A DNA stretch of 64,000 nucleotides from Epiperipatus broadwayi (Eukaryota; Onychophora; Udeonychophora; Euonychophora; Peripatidae). The stretch covers positions 496,001 through 560,000 of the forward strand of contig JAQFVV010000279.1 in NCBI GenBank assembly GCA_028023455.1, read 5' to 3'. The translations under genes and the position numbers were made by a program. This document shows, piece after piece, positions 48,965 through 60,889 of the stretch. Below the pieces are notes generated by a model that saw only the letters and a list, made by a program, of their open reading frames with translations, ran no database searches and had not been told where the DNA came from. Numbering within the stretch: position 1 is the stretch's first letter; each line of letters opens with the position of its first letter.

Positions 48965-51588
48965 TGTACCGGTCGAAACCCACCACCACCGCAAGTCAAA
49001 TCGGATTCAAACTCAGCTTAACCAAAACTGAATTCAAACCCAACTCAACAGCTCCGATAGCAGAAATCGACGGCACAGTGCTATGCGCCAAGAACTAGCT
49101 CCACGGTTGGTGAGGACTAGAGACCCTTTTACTGACACGAATATCAATTAACTTTGACTACTTTTAAATCGAATCATATGTATGTTCGGGTTGCCAACAC
49201 AGATAGCGGGTATGAACATTTAAATAATTATAAAAAGAATGATGAACTAAGAAACCAAGTATGTTAGAAAATATTTAATAATAATAATCATTTGTTTTGT
49301 TCAATAAAATATAGATTGCATTAGTTACCTCTAGTCTTTAAAAGAATTTATAAATATAATAAGAGTGGCGGTCCTTATCATATGCCAACAAGTATTACAC
49401 AACATGGGATTCTATGTCTATGCCCCCAACGAGAAATATAAAGGCAGATAAAGGTATTCATTAAGAACGGAAATGATTGTTCCAATTTTATTACGGTGGA
49501 ATGTGAGATTTATTTTCACATTCGGAAATCTATTCATGAAGAGCAAAACATATTTTAAGGCATAACTTTAATCTTGATTTGAAAACTGATTTAAACTAAA
49601 TATATTTGAGAATTGGTTCGACTTTAATTTAAATCACTTCATCACGAATTACGAGCACGGAGCGGGTTTTACCGGAACAAAGATGCAATGGTACTGACGA
49701 ATTACAAGGCAGAGAGTAAAATTGAAAGATGATCGCTAGTCGATGATCGAAGTCCTATGGCGGCTTGCATTTGGCAAGTCTTACGCCTTTTGACTAATGA
49801 ATCGGAAAGGAAGTACTTTCTTCCTCGAGAAATTTAAATAAGAGAATATGATCACCGACCAGCCTAACGGAGCGGAAGATGGCCCTACGTCAGCAACATT
49901 TGATGATGATGACTTGATAGTCATCGTTGAAAAATAAAACCCATGTAGAATGCTCTACGTGATGACTTGACCAATTAATTAAAGTCAAACGAGCTTTTAT
50001 CGAACTATTTTAAAACATTTATAAACTATATTAATTATGCCCTAATATCGTGCCCTTCCTGAATATTCATATAAAATAACAAAAGTGGAATTAAAATACA
50101 TTTAACCCTTTATCGACCCTTTTTGCAATAAAAACATTTAAGGTTATATTCGAATAAATATATATTAATAGAACAAGAAATCAATATTTTAACATTATTT
50201 GAATACATATATATATATATACTTATAACGTAGATAGGAGCTGGGGACATAGGTGAAACATTGAGCTAATAATTTATTAATAGCCAAAGGTAAGAAAAAA
50301 AATAGTAAACATGTAATACTTTCCTTTGACTCGATGACTAATAGAACTTATAAATTTAGCTCTAATGGGCGAGAATTACTATTTGAAATTAATGTTATAT
50401 TATTTGCGTGAGGCAAATGGAATCAAAGGGCTCATCGAGTCAAAAGATTATTGGCATATAATTTTTAAATACGACATTAATAAAGCACACTAACATATAT
50501 ATATTAAACGAACCGCCAGGTAAGAAAAGAAAAAGTTTAAAGACTAGAGATCTAAAGAATTAAGCTATAGATTTACAGTAGCATTTTATAACTAAAAGGT
50601 GTTACAAAGATTTACATTAAAAAATAAAAGAGCTCTTAAAAAGAAGGAGTATAAAATAAAGTTCGAACGGGCCAGAAAGTTTAACGTTCATATTACCATT
50701 CCGTGCTTGTCCTTAAGTTACTCCTCCAAGTTGTTGAAACGTAGGCATCATTGGTTAACTACTGGAGTAGTATTTTAGTAGCTTTCATTATTTTAGCAGA
50801 ATGATCGATCCGGAAAACGGTTCAGCAGCTCCAGTGAAGATTCCTTGGGACTTTAGGAACCGTAGCCAGATCCCTGATGTTCTAGCCCTCTATCATGATG
50901 AAATACAATTTTTATACACACAGAGTTCACTGCACTACTCTACAACCAAAACTAGTTTTTTTCTTTACTTTTCAGGGCTATATATCTACTGTTCACTCAT
51001 GCCTCCGGCTAGCGCTCATTTTATTATCAATCTGTTTTTTTTTTTTATAATTAGTTGTTTTCAGAAACATTCCTTCGATAAGGCTTTCAAACTAATTTTT
51101 GAATTCCTTTCCTAATTAGAAAATGAATTCTTAAAGTCTGAAATGATTTTAATTAAAAATTAAATTCTTATCTTTTTTTTTATTAATAAAACTTTACTGT
51201 TGTTTTTGAGAATTTGAAAGCCTTTGGAAGGAATGTAGCTTTTAATCGCAAAACTTTACAAATTATTTAAAAGTAAAAAAAAACAAGTATTCCTGACGCA
51301 ATGAAACTTTCAAACAATTATATATATTTAATATTTACAAACATATATACGCACATACCAGGCAATTTAATATATGTAAATTCATGAAAATTTTATCATG
51401 AATTTATTTAGAGAATTGATCCAATTTAAACTAAACTAATTAATTTTACTACGTATTTGAAACAAGTTATTCATTATGGAAATTAGCGTGGATTGAACGT
51501 ATAAAGCCCCATTGCATCGGAAATTTAAGGTTAGTATTAGGGTAAATAACATGAAGCTAGGATCGAACTCAGATCCGACTGCTTCAAT
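48965..51588. mobile_element. LTR-like insertion (2.6 kb) between (AT)n tracts
   Basis: Starts TGTACCGG right after (AT)n (48951-48964) and ends GACTGCTTCA right before (AT)n (51589-51603). TG...CA termini and microsatellite flanks on both sides fit an LTR or solo LTR. The sequence is visibly less AT-rich than its surroundings and contains CpG. I see no internal direct repeat, so it is either a long solo LTR or an element without a second LTR. It contains a coding-like start at 50801 and a small inverted repeat at 51067-51094 / 51209-51236. Orientation is unknown. Confidence 0.5.
50801..51115 (+). CDS. unknown open frame inside LTR-like insertion
   Basis: The first ~50 codons look coding: MIDPENGSAAPVKIPWDF, then SQIPDVLALYHDEIQFLY, with balanced codons. 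The rest is hydrophobic and T-rich and probably read-through into non-coding DNA. No family recognised. It could be the start of an element gag or a captured exon. Confidence 0.25.
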   Translation: MIDPENGSAAPVKIPWDFRNRSQIPDVLALYHDEIQFLYTQSSLHYSTTKTSFFLYFSGLYIYCSLMPPASAHFIINLFFFFIISCFQKHSFDKAFKLIFEFLS

Positions 51589-51862
51589 ATATATATATAT
51601 ATAACATTTTAAAAATTATCAAAGAAAAATAAATATACAAAAATATGTATACATATACATTTTGGAACATTTGGCAATAAATATGATACATATAATAATA
51701 AATACACACAAAGAGATAAATACATAAAATCTATCACCAAGAGATGGGAATCTAGTAGAAACCACCTCTCATTTTTATTTATTTAAAGAATTCAGTATAG
51801 TTAGCTATGCCAAATTGTAGGCTACAACCATCTTGTGCATGGATGTTCTATGGTACATCTGA

Positions 51863-51885
51863 CCATATATATATATATATATGCG

Positions 51886-51940
<55 letters not shown>

Positions 51941-51964
51941 ACACATACATATATATATATATAT
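51863..51964. repeat. compound (TA)n/GCGCACACATACA microsatellite
   Basis: TA tracts interrupted twice by the identical block ATGCGCACACATACATA. The right edge abuts the TGTACCAA start of an LTR-like insertion. Confidence 0.9.
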
Positions 51965-53381
51965 TGTACCAAAGTACATTGATGTTTAATTCATTTTAAG
52001 AGTCCCATGTTTTAAAATATAAAAATTTAAAATTGAGAGAATAAAATGTAAAAACTGAAGAGTAGAAGGGAGGGGGGATTTGTTATTAAATAAAATAAAC
52101 TGTAAACACTGTTTAAATAATAAGATTTTTTTTTGTTTAAAAGAGGAAAAAAAGGTATGGTAATAAAAAAATGATTTAATATTTTTTACATGAATTTATA
52201 ATAAAATAATAAAGACATTTTGTTTTATCTTTTAATAAAATAATTAAATATATATATATGTGTGTGTAATTTTTAATAAAAAATAAAAGCAAAAGCTGAT
52301 TTTATTTCATGAGACAAAAGACACTGCTGCAAATAAAGTTCTCCATTGCTTAAAACAGTATAAATACCTCAACTTTTGATCATTCTTGGTCTGACATTCT
52401 CATTTTAATAAAATATTTCTTGAAGTAATATTTCCAAAAAATGTTGTATAGTTAAAACCAACATGGTATGCAATTGACCGAAGCTGCTCTATGCACTTAA
52501 GATCTGCAATTAGTTTGGAAAGTGATCATGTTTAACTAGACTAAATGAACAAGAGATTGCAGGTACACCAAAGCAGCCACATAAATCATACCATGTCACA
52601 GGATCTATGGAGGAGTCATTTTACTGGTTGTCGATGAGTTAAAAATAATTCCATTATGATGTTTCCATTGTTTTAAAAAAATCCTAGGTAATTATTTGAC
52701 TTTGATATCTTAACATTCCAGATTTCTTCTTAAAATAAAAGATAGACTTTATAAAAAGAACTTTGAACTTTATGAATTAAACTTAAATAAGAGAATAGAC
52801 TTTAAACTTCACAAGATAATATTTGCAATAATAAAAATAAGTAAAATCAGCTTCTATTAGATATTATTTTTGAAACAATGACATGCACATATGTGTGATT
52901 TGATTTTTTTAAAAAAAGATAAACAAAATATAATGTAACGTGTATAATTTATTTGCTAAAGTAATATATTAAAATGCTTTATTTTAATCTTTAAAAAAAG
53001 TGTGTGTGTTTCATTATAAGATAAAACAATTAATTTATTTTAAATAAAAAAACTACATAAATTATTTTTCTTAAAATATTTATGATTATTTTGATATGTA
53101 CGGGTAAGTATAAATATTTATCTTTCTTAACAGAAGTAGGAGATAAAAAAATCTAATTAGTGATAATAGTATTTTAGAAAAGATTTGCTAAGTTAAAGAT
53201 ATAAATGTTTCAGCAGGCAGTAAAATGTTATTATTATTGGTTTTAAAGGATTGAAGTATTATTTTGAATGGTTTGGGGAATTATTTTAGTTTCTTTGTAA
53301 ATGTAGTGTAGCATAGAGGGGGAGTTTAAGATATACTTCGTTTCTCTATTAGAGGGTAGGACAGAAGAGAAGGTTGGTTCA
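51965..53381. mobile_element. solo-LTR-like insertion (1.4 kb) between (AT)n tracts
   Basis: Begins TGTACCAA directly after (AT)n and ends TTGGTTCA directly before (AT)n at 53382-53403. The ends form a short terminal inverted repeat (TGTACCAA against TGAACCAA), as LTRs do. The TGTACC start and GGTTCA end are shared with the complete element at 53843-59718, but the interior is different, so it is a related but distinct family. No protein frame supported. Confidence 0.6.
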
Positions 53382-53842
53382 ATATATATATATATATATA
53401 TATAATCACATCCACAAGTTAAAACATTCAGAATAGAACACATCAGACAAAAGAAATCGACTTCAGATATACTGGTTAAATATAAAAATAATTCACTGAG
53501 GTACTACTTGAGAAAAAGGAAACATGGCTAATAAATACCAAAACCAAAAAAAAGACATGAAGTATGAAATATTCATATTTTTCAATAACTATACTGGAAA
53601 ATAATGACAGCCTAGCAAGAAAATATTAATAGAAAATGTTAGATTGTTATGTACATAAAAATGTTTGGATTTGTATAGTTATTTGCTAACAGAATATTCA
53701 ATTATTGATTCTTTCTTTCATAGGAAAAATTTGCATTATGACAGAAATATATGTTGATCACTCTATTTTTTTGGAGCTCATGTTAAAATTATAATGGCTG
53801 GATGATGTTTCTTATTCATTACTAAGACATATATATATATAT

Positions 53843-55814
53843 TGTACCAGATGAAAGATCTTTGATTCACGTTTAGTGACCACGAGGGTACCACTAGTCT
53901 GAAAAGTGGATCTAGAAATTTGTTTTAAGGGTTGACAGGATACGCAAACCAAAATGTGCTGCACTAAACTCAGGGAGAAACAAGAGATCTTATGGATTGT
54001 TTAGACAGATGAGGATAAAAGCACCAAGACAAACATCAGCCAAATAAATTTAAACAATTTATTAATTTTATTAAAAGTTGGACAATATAGTAAAGACATC
54101 TAGCTATGGATACAAAAGTGACTTATATTAACATACACATATTTACCAGAGAGTGCACATGAGTATGGCAAACACAAAAACCTTAAACATTTTGGCAGCA
54201 ACATCCTCTCACCTAAAAATATAAGCAATTGGTAGGATAATAGATTCCTGCTGGCAATCTATAAAATTACAAAAAAAAACAACAACAAATATAGCTTCCT
54301 GATTCAGAGATATTAAAACAGTTATGGTCTTGTAGTAAATCAATGAAACCAGCATGGACAATACATCAGTAGCATTCTAACTACTGATGTTATTACGCCG
54401 CAGGACTGCTGCAAATAATACTACTTTTAAAACAAACATGGTTGATTTCACATACAAGACAGCAAAAAGATATTTGATCACTATCTTATGTAATCCATAA
54501 AGAAAATGACTACTTTCAGAAAACCCAAAAAAATAATTTGATAAATAGCCAGCAAAAAAACATTGTTTTTTTTTGCAAAAAGCGCAAATGAAACATGTTT
54601 AAAAATTCATTATTTTACAAAAAAACTAAGGGTCGATGAGTAAATAAAAATTATGAATACTGCCAAAGCATTTTGCAATAGTTAATGAAATCATTAGGCA
54701 TATATTAAACATATAAAATACAATCTCTCAATGCACCCCCTGATAAATGAAAACTGAAAACAAACTTGGAATCTTAAAACTCAGATTCCAAGACACACTT
54801 TAAATACTAGAAAAAGTACATACATATAATAAATAAATGAAAAATAATTAATATGAATTTAAAACATACTTATCAATAGATTGAGTGAAGATTTAATTAA
54901 ATGAAAATTATTTACCCTGGCTAGAATAAGAAAAAGGTTATCTTACGATAAGGCAGAGTTCTAATAATTTTCTGATGAATGTGCACTTTTAATAGCAGTT
55001 CATCTTTCAGTTGACTTCTCTTTGTGACAAAGGCAAGTGTCAATGCATATTGGGAGTCTGGCTTTGGTTAGAGTTTTATGGCATCATGAAAGAACAGCCT
55101 AGAGCTCGAGGCTCATCCTTATTTAAATTAACAATGCATCTTATTGCTTCCAATATGTATACAGTGTTTTTTGAAATCACAAAGGTGAATTTGAAAAATC
55201 TCTTAAATGTTCAAACTGCAATTAATATGAAGTTCCACTGATTAATCAGAAAGCCACTTAGAAATCAGAATCTGAACCAATCCTCCTCTTAAAAACCTTG
55301 TTAGTGTAGAATAATAGCAATCACCTCCTTTTTGGTAGGCTATAGTTACCTCATTACATTTCCCACAAAAAAACCTTCCTTATTGCCAAATTCTATAACT
55401 CAGGTAAGGAAAATATTAAATTCCCACTCAATCCAATTTAAGAATTCCAACCAGGGATTATTGTAACCAAAATAACTAATACAAAACTAAATCTCCACTT
55501 TTAGAATTAACTTTAAAAATGATTAAAAATAAAAGCAACAGGAATATATAATTAACAAGCTTGCCTGTTTTTTAATCAAATTGATTAAAACAGGTGGTGA
55601 AAGTAAACTATTTTAAAATCAATTTTATAAACAAAGTAATGAAAGTAAATTATTTTCAAATCACTTTTAGAAACATGAAAATGATCTGTTTTAAATATAA
55701 ACATGTGTGTGTTTAAAATAATAATAAAAAGTTTAACATTAGATAAGATTTAACAAAAAAATAAGTTTTTAATTTTGTCAGTAATATCCTTGAATCAGAT
55801 ATCAATGCGGTTCA
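53843..55814 (-). repeat. LTR, left copy (3' LTR in gag orientation)
   Basis: 1972 bases from TGTACCAG to GCGGTTCA. It aligns along its length with 57788-59718; most 20-base blocks differ at 0-3 positions, with small indels. Frames inside differ between copies and are not genes. At nearly 2 kb, this is long for an animal LTR. Confidence 0.85.
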
Positions 55815-56029
55815 ACTGCCGCAATACGTGATCAAAAAAAAAATTCCTGTAACTTTTTTTTTTTTAAAAACTATAAACACTTTAAATTATCCCTAGAAAT
55901 TATGCTGAATGTTTGCCTCACACTCATGAAAAACAAAACAATATTTCATTTCAAACATTTATCCATTCTCATAAATCATTAACAAATTTTTTTTTTAAAC
56001 AGTACATCCGATTAATATCACTTACACCC

Positions 56030-57461
56030 GGTCAGGCGGTTACATCTTATGGAAAGTTTGGTAAGTATGATCTACTCTCCTGAATCTGTCTACAGGTTCT
56101 CTTGATACATTGCCAAAATCTACAGCTGTTAAAAATTCTGCCATTTCTTCTATCGACTGCCCATTCTTACTTAACATCATTTGTTGTATGTATGGTGGCA
56201 TATTATGCTGGAGAGTCCTTGTGACTCAATCATCTGGCAATGGAAATGTCGTTAATGCCTTGAGTTTCACTACTTGTCTATAAAAAATTGTGTGTATGTT
56301 TCACCCTGAATGCTGGGATATCTCTCATGCAATAATTTATAGAGTATCCCATCCTGTCTGTCTTCGCTGCAAAATGTTCTTAAAATGCTGTGCCTATATT
56401 CCTCAAATGTCCATGGTTTGGTGAATAATGTGTGCCACCAGTCACAGGCTTTTTCCGGAAGGTAGTTACTGCTGACTTTAACTTTAGCCTTTTTCAGCTA
56501 AACTTGGACATGAAACATGCTAGCTAAATTTCCTAAATGACTTAATGGGCTTTCACCCACCTCAGCCTTGAACGTTTCTTTTAGGAATTGTTTTTCCAAG
56601 ACTCAACTGGAGGGCCCCTCCTGTCTTTTACTTCTTGATTCTCTATATTCATTTTCTGTTTCATACTGTTTGTCTTCCATATAGAATGTTCTAGGTTTAT
56701 TCTCTATTCCAGCTAGCTTATATTTGAGTCCTTTTATCATATCAATACACATTTGTTGCACTTATGTTTTCAAATTATCTTTATTTTCCTATATGCCTTC
56801 AGACATCTTTTCTAATTTTCTGACAGTACCATCAACCCTCAGATCTATTTCTCTATGAATTCCTTCTTCCTTTAACATCTCCAATTCTACTTGTGTTTTT
56901 ATGTATGTCTATCCACTCCTTGCACATCCCTTCAACCTGCACCATCTTTATTTCTAAACTACCTGCCCTAACACTATCTTGCTGGATCTCATCTTTTACT
57001 TCTTTCATCTCTTCCTTTACTATTTCAACTTCCTGAACCTCCTTAATTTGAACTTTCTCTATAGCTTCTATAACTGCCTGATTTTTGTCGACTTTCTTCA
57101 ATATCTCCTGTCTCATTTCTTTTATTTCTGCTCTCAGCTCCTCCCGAACTGTTTATTGACTCTGTTTTATTTCTATATTTTGTTTTATTATATGTTTCCT
57201 TTCCAGCAACTCTTGTTATATTTCTTTCATCTCAACTTGCTGCCTTTTTTTCATTTCCAGCAACTCTTGTTGTATTTCTTTCATTTTGGCTTGCTGAATT
57301 TGTTTCATTTCTATTATAAACTTTATCATCATCTGTGTGTCATTGTCTTCTTTATCTACTATCTGGGAGAATTTAAATGAAACAGGGCTCTCTTCCAAAC
57401 CTGCCGCCCTGTTGCATTTTTCTTTTACTTTTATTTTACAGAAGACTAAATCGCTATCCAA
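56030..57461 (-). pseudogene. LTR-element gag (coiled coil plus capsid)
   Basis: Minus-strand frames with stops and shifts. The N-terminal part (57461-56853) is a Lys/Glu/Gln-rich coiled coil with internal repeats (EIQQELLEMKKRQQVEMKEI). The C-terminal part (56480-56040) is a capsid: LPEKACDWWHTLFTKPWTFE, then Y..LHERYP.I.GETY, then NMPPYIQQMMLSKNGQSIEE, following the retrotransposon gag pattern of W..W......W..F, then L..R.Q...E....Y, then P..I.......... . No zinc knuckle follows. Gag would package element RNA; this copy is inactive. Confidence 0.7.
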
Positions 57462-57499
57462 AAATCTAAAAGCAAATAAAACACTATTTATTTATGCAA

Positions 57500-57787
57500 A
57501 AAGACAATGATCAATTTTAAATTTAAAAAAAATCAACTCCGAAAGATTTTTCTTTTTTAAAAAAAAAAAAAAAACGCTATTTATTATTTATTTATGTCAT
57601 ATGAAAAACACAAAAACCCATCCTACCAAACTGCTCAAACAATACATGCCATAACCAACAAAAACTGATGCCCACCTACTATATCTTGCCTCTAACATCT
57701 GAAATATTTTTCAACCATCTAAACAAAATCTCACATGGGCTTGAAAACTCGAAGCTCTACATTGACTGTGCTAAAAATTACTATACA
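57500..57787. other. leader-like region of the LTR element
   Basis: Lies between the gag start and the right LTR. There is no tRNA-complementary TGG at the LTR edge on the minus strand. A short plus-strand frame (MPTYYILPLTSEIFFNHLNK) looks coding-like but is not recognised. Confidence 0.3.
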
Positions 57788-59716
57788 TGTACCAGACGAA
57801 AGACCTTTGATTCACATATACTGACCACAAGGGCGCCACTAGTCCAAAAATTGGAACTAGACATTTATTTTAAAGGTGGACAGGATATGTGAACCAAAAT
57901 GCACCAGACTAAACTCAGGGAGAAACAAGAGATCTTATGGAATGTTTAGACAGTTGAGAATAAAAGCAACAAGACAAACATCAGCCAAATAAATGTAAAC
58001 AATTTATTAGTTTTATTAAAAGTTGGACAATAGAATAAAGACATCTAAACCACGAATACCAAAGTGACTTATGTTTACATATGCATATTTAATCAGAGAG
58101 TGCACATGAGTACGGCAAACACAAAAACATTAAACATTGTGGCAGCAACATCCTCTCACCTAAAAATATAAGAAATGGGTAGGAAAATAGCTTCCTGCTG
58201 GCAATCTATAAAATTACAAAAAAAAAAAAAAAACAACTATAGCTTCCTGATTCAGAGATATTAAAACAGTGACAGTCTTGTAGGAGATCAATGAAACCAG
58301 CGTGGATGATAGATCAGTAGCATTCTAACTACTGGTGTTATAATGCTGCAGGACTCCTGGGCATAATACTACTTTTAAAGCAAATATGGTTGATTTCACA
58401 TACAAGACAGCAAAAAGATATTTGATCACGATCTTACATAATCCAGAAAGAAATGACTACTTTCAGAAAACCCGAAGAAATAATTTGATAAATAGCTACC
58501 AAAAAGATTTTGTTGTTTGCAAAAAGCACAAACCAAATGTGTTTAAAAATTTATTATTTTACAACAACAACTAAGGGCCGATCAGTAAATAAAAATTACA
58601 AAAACTGCCAAAGCATTTTGCAATAGTTAATGAAATCATTTGGCAAATATTAAATATATAAAATACAATCTCTCAATGCACTCCCTGATAAATAAAAATT
58701 GAAAAGAAACTTGGAATTTTAAAATTAAGATTCCAAGACACACTTTAAATGCTAGAAAACATACATACAGATAATAAATAATTAAAAATAATTAATATGA
58801 CTTTAAAACATACTTATCATTAGATTGAGTGGAGATTTAATTAAACACAATTTATTTTCTCTGATTAGAATAAGAAAAAGTTTATCTTATGATAAGGCAG
58901 AGTTCTAATAATTTTCTGACGAATACACACTTTTAATAACAGTTCATCTTTCAGGTGACTTCTCTTTATGACAAAGGCAAGTGGCGAGGCAAATTGGGGA
59001 TCCAGCTTAGGTTAGAGATTTATGGCATCATGAAAGAACAGCCTAGAGTGCAAGGCTCATCCTTATTTAAATTAGCAATGAATCTCATTGCTTCCAATAT
59101 GTATAGCAGCGTTTGTTGACATCACGAACGTAAATTTGAAAAATATTTTAAATGTTCAAACTGCAATTAATATGAAGTTCCACAGATTAATCAGTAAGCC
59201 TCTTAGAATTCAGAAGCTGATACAAGCTTCCTCTTAAAAATGTTGTTAGTCTAGAATAATAGCAACCACATTATTATTGGTGGGCTATAGTTACCTCATT
59301 ACATTTCCCACGAAATAATCTTCCTTATTGCTGAATTTTATACCTCAGGCAGGGCAAATATTACTTTCCCACTCAATCCAATTTAAGAATTCCAACCATG
59401 GATTTGATTATTGTAATCAAAATAACAAATACAAAACTAAATCTCCACTTTTAGAATTAACTTTAAAATAGATTAAAAATAAAAGCAACAGGAATATATA
59501 ATTAGCAAGATTGCCTGTTTTTTAATCAAATTGAGTAAAACAGGTGGTGAAAGTAATCTATTTTAAAATAAATTTTATAAACATGAAAATGATCTATTTT
59601 AAATGTAAATGTGTATGTGTTTTAAATAATTAAAAGTTTAACATTAGATAAGATTTAACAAAAATTAAGTTTTTAATTTTGGCAGTAAAATCCTTGAATC
59701 GGAGATCAAACTGGTT

Positions 59717-59718
<2 letters not shown>
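57788..59718 (-). repeat. LTR, right copy (5' LTR in gag orientation)
   Basis: 1931 bases from TGTACCAG to CTGGTTCA, matching 53843-55814. The right end is directly followed by (AT)n. Divergence from the left copy indicates an old insertion. Confidence 0.85.
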
Positions 59719-59752
<34 letters not shown>

Positions 59753-59755
59753 AAC

Positions 59756-59806
<51 letters not shown>
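59709..59806. repeat. AT palindrome reusing the LTR end
   Basis: The last bases of the right LTR (AACTGGTTCA) are followed by 32 bases of (AT)n and then the exact inverse TGAACCAGTT (59751-59760), then another (TA)n tract. This makes a perfect hairpin around the microsatellite. Confidence 0.9.
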
Positions 59807-59808
<2 letters not shown>

Positions 59809-59819
59809 CACATAATTGG

Positions 59820-60430
59820 CTGGTTTTCCACTAACAATGGCATAGATGGCTGTCATTATGAATACAACTTTCACACACACACTAGATGCTATCTGTAGGG
59901 TTTGGTTGTCAGTCCCACTACTCTATGTATATCTTTTTTCTGAACCACACTCAACACTAACTGATTTTAAGACATTTATATACATTTTACAAACATTTAT
60001 AATAAATGTAAACAAAATGTTTTCAGATTATTCTTTAATTAGATTTCCTCAAATAATGTCACTAATTAAATTTACTTTTTTTTTTGGAAATTAAACTGCC
60101 CAAACTTTAACAGTTTTCTTTGTTTCCACTTGCTACAAGCTTTCAACATTCAATTTAATATTAACATTTCTATGTCAAAAATTATACGTGGATGACTGAG
60201 ATAAACTCAAAACTTTTGTTTCATTAATTACAGAATCAGCTGCAAATTATATTCATCTTTTAATATTATATTCATTTTAGTTTTTTTTTTTTTTTTGTAA
60301 AAAGCAAATTAATAATTTGATTAAATATGCGAGTGAACAAAAGTGTTTTTAAAAATATATTTCACTTTATAATTATAAAAATATTTTATAGCATGTAACC
60401 TCAAAAGTATCATCACAAACTATTAGAAAA
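59820..60430. other. AT-rich stretch without recognised gene
   Basis: The 82-codon frame at 59846-60094 has no family match and is probably chance. Nothing else noted. Confidence 0.4.
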
Positions 60431-60431
60431 T

Positions 60432-60880
60432 GTTGAAGACATCAATGATTTTCCTTCTCAATTTATGTTCAGATAAATGTAAAACATTTTTACTAAAATC
60501 TTACTATTGTTAGAAAATAATTATATTTTCAGCAAGTTTTATTGAAATAATTTATAATATGTAAAAGAATTAACAAATACTCTAAAACATTCATTTTTAT
60601 TTGACAATCAAATAAATAGCTTGGGGCAATGAACTTTTTTGACAGGTGTTAAAATTGTTGAGAGCTCCAATTTCTTTTTCAATTTACATTTCTGTAAAAG
60701 TAAAAAAAAATTACTTAAATCTTAACTATTTTTCTAAAATAATTATATTTTCAGCATAGTTGATCAAAATAGTTTATAATATGTAAAAAAATATAAAAAA
60801 ACACTCTAAGACATTCATTTTTATTTTGAAAATCAAAACAAAGAAGTTGGAGTGGTGAAAATTATTGACAGGTGCTTTTC
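60432..60880. repeat. ~225-bp tandem duplication
   Basis: Two diverged copies, about 60432-60655 and 60656-60880. Shared landmarks AATTATATTTTCAGCA (60518 and 60741), TTTATAATATGTAAAA and GACAGGTG (60641 and 60867) are 222-226 bases apart. Non-coding. Confidence 0.7.
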
Positions 60881-60889
60881 TTTTGTTCG

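Larger units (their letters stand above)
53843..59718 (-). mobile_element. complete gag-only LTR retrotransposon
   Basis: Two direct repeats of 1972 and 1931 bases flank a ~1.97-kb interior, for 5876 bases in all. Both repeats start TGTACCAG and end GGTTCA. The element sits between (AT)n tracts on both sides, consistent with insertion into a TA microsatellite. The interior encodes a degenerate gag on the minus strand, and no protease, RT or integrase, so it would depend on enzymes from another element. I see neither a clear tRNA primer-binding site next to the right repeat nor a polypurine tract next to the left one, which is odd for a standard LTR element. Confidence 0.75.

Noticed and set aside
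55011-55241. 76-codon frame in the left LTR and 58386-58574 in the right LTR
   Set aside because: Each is open in one LTR copy only; the matching segment of the other copy is disrupted or shifted.
56979-57380. Plus-strand 133-codon Phe/Leu-rich frame
   Set aside because: It is the antisense shadow of the Lys/Glu-rich gag coiled coil on the minus strand.
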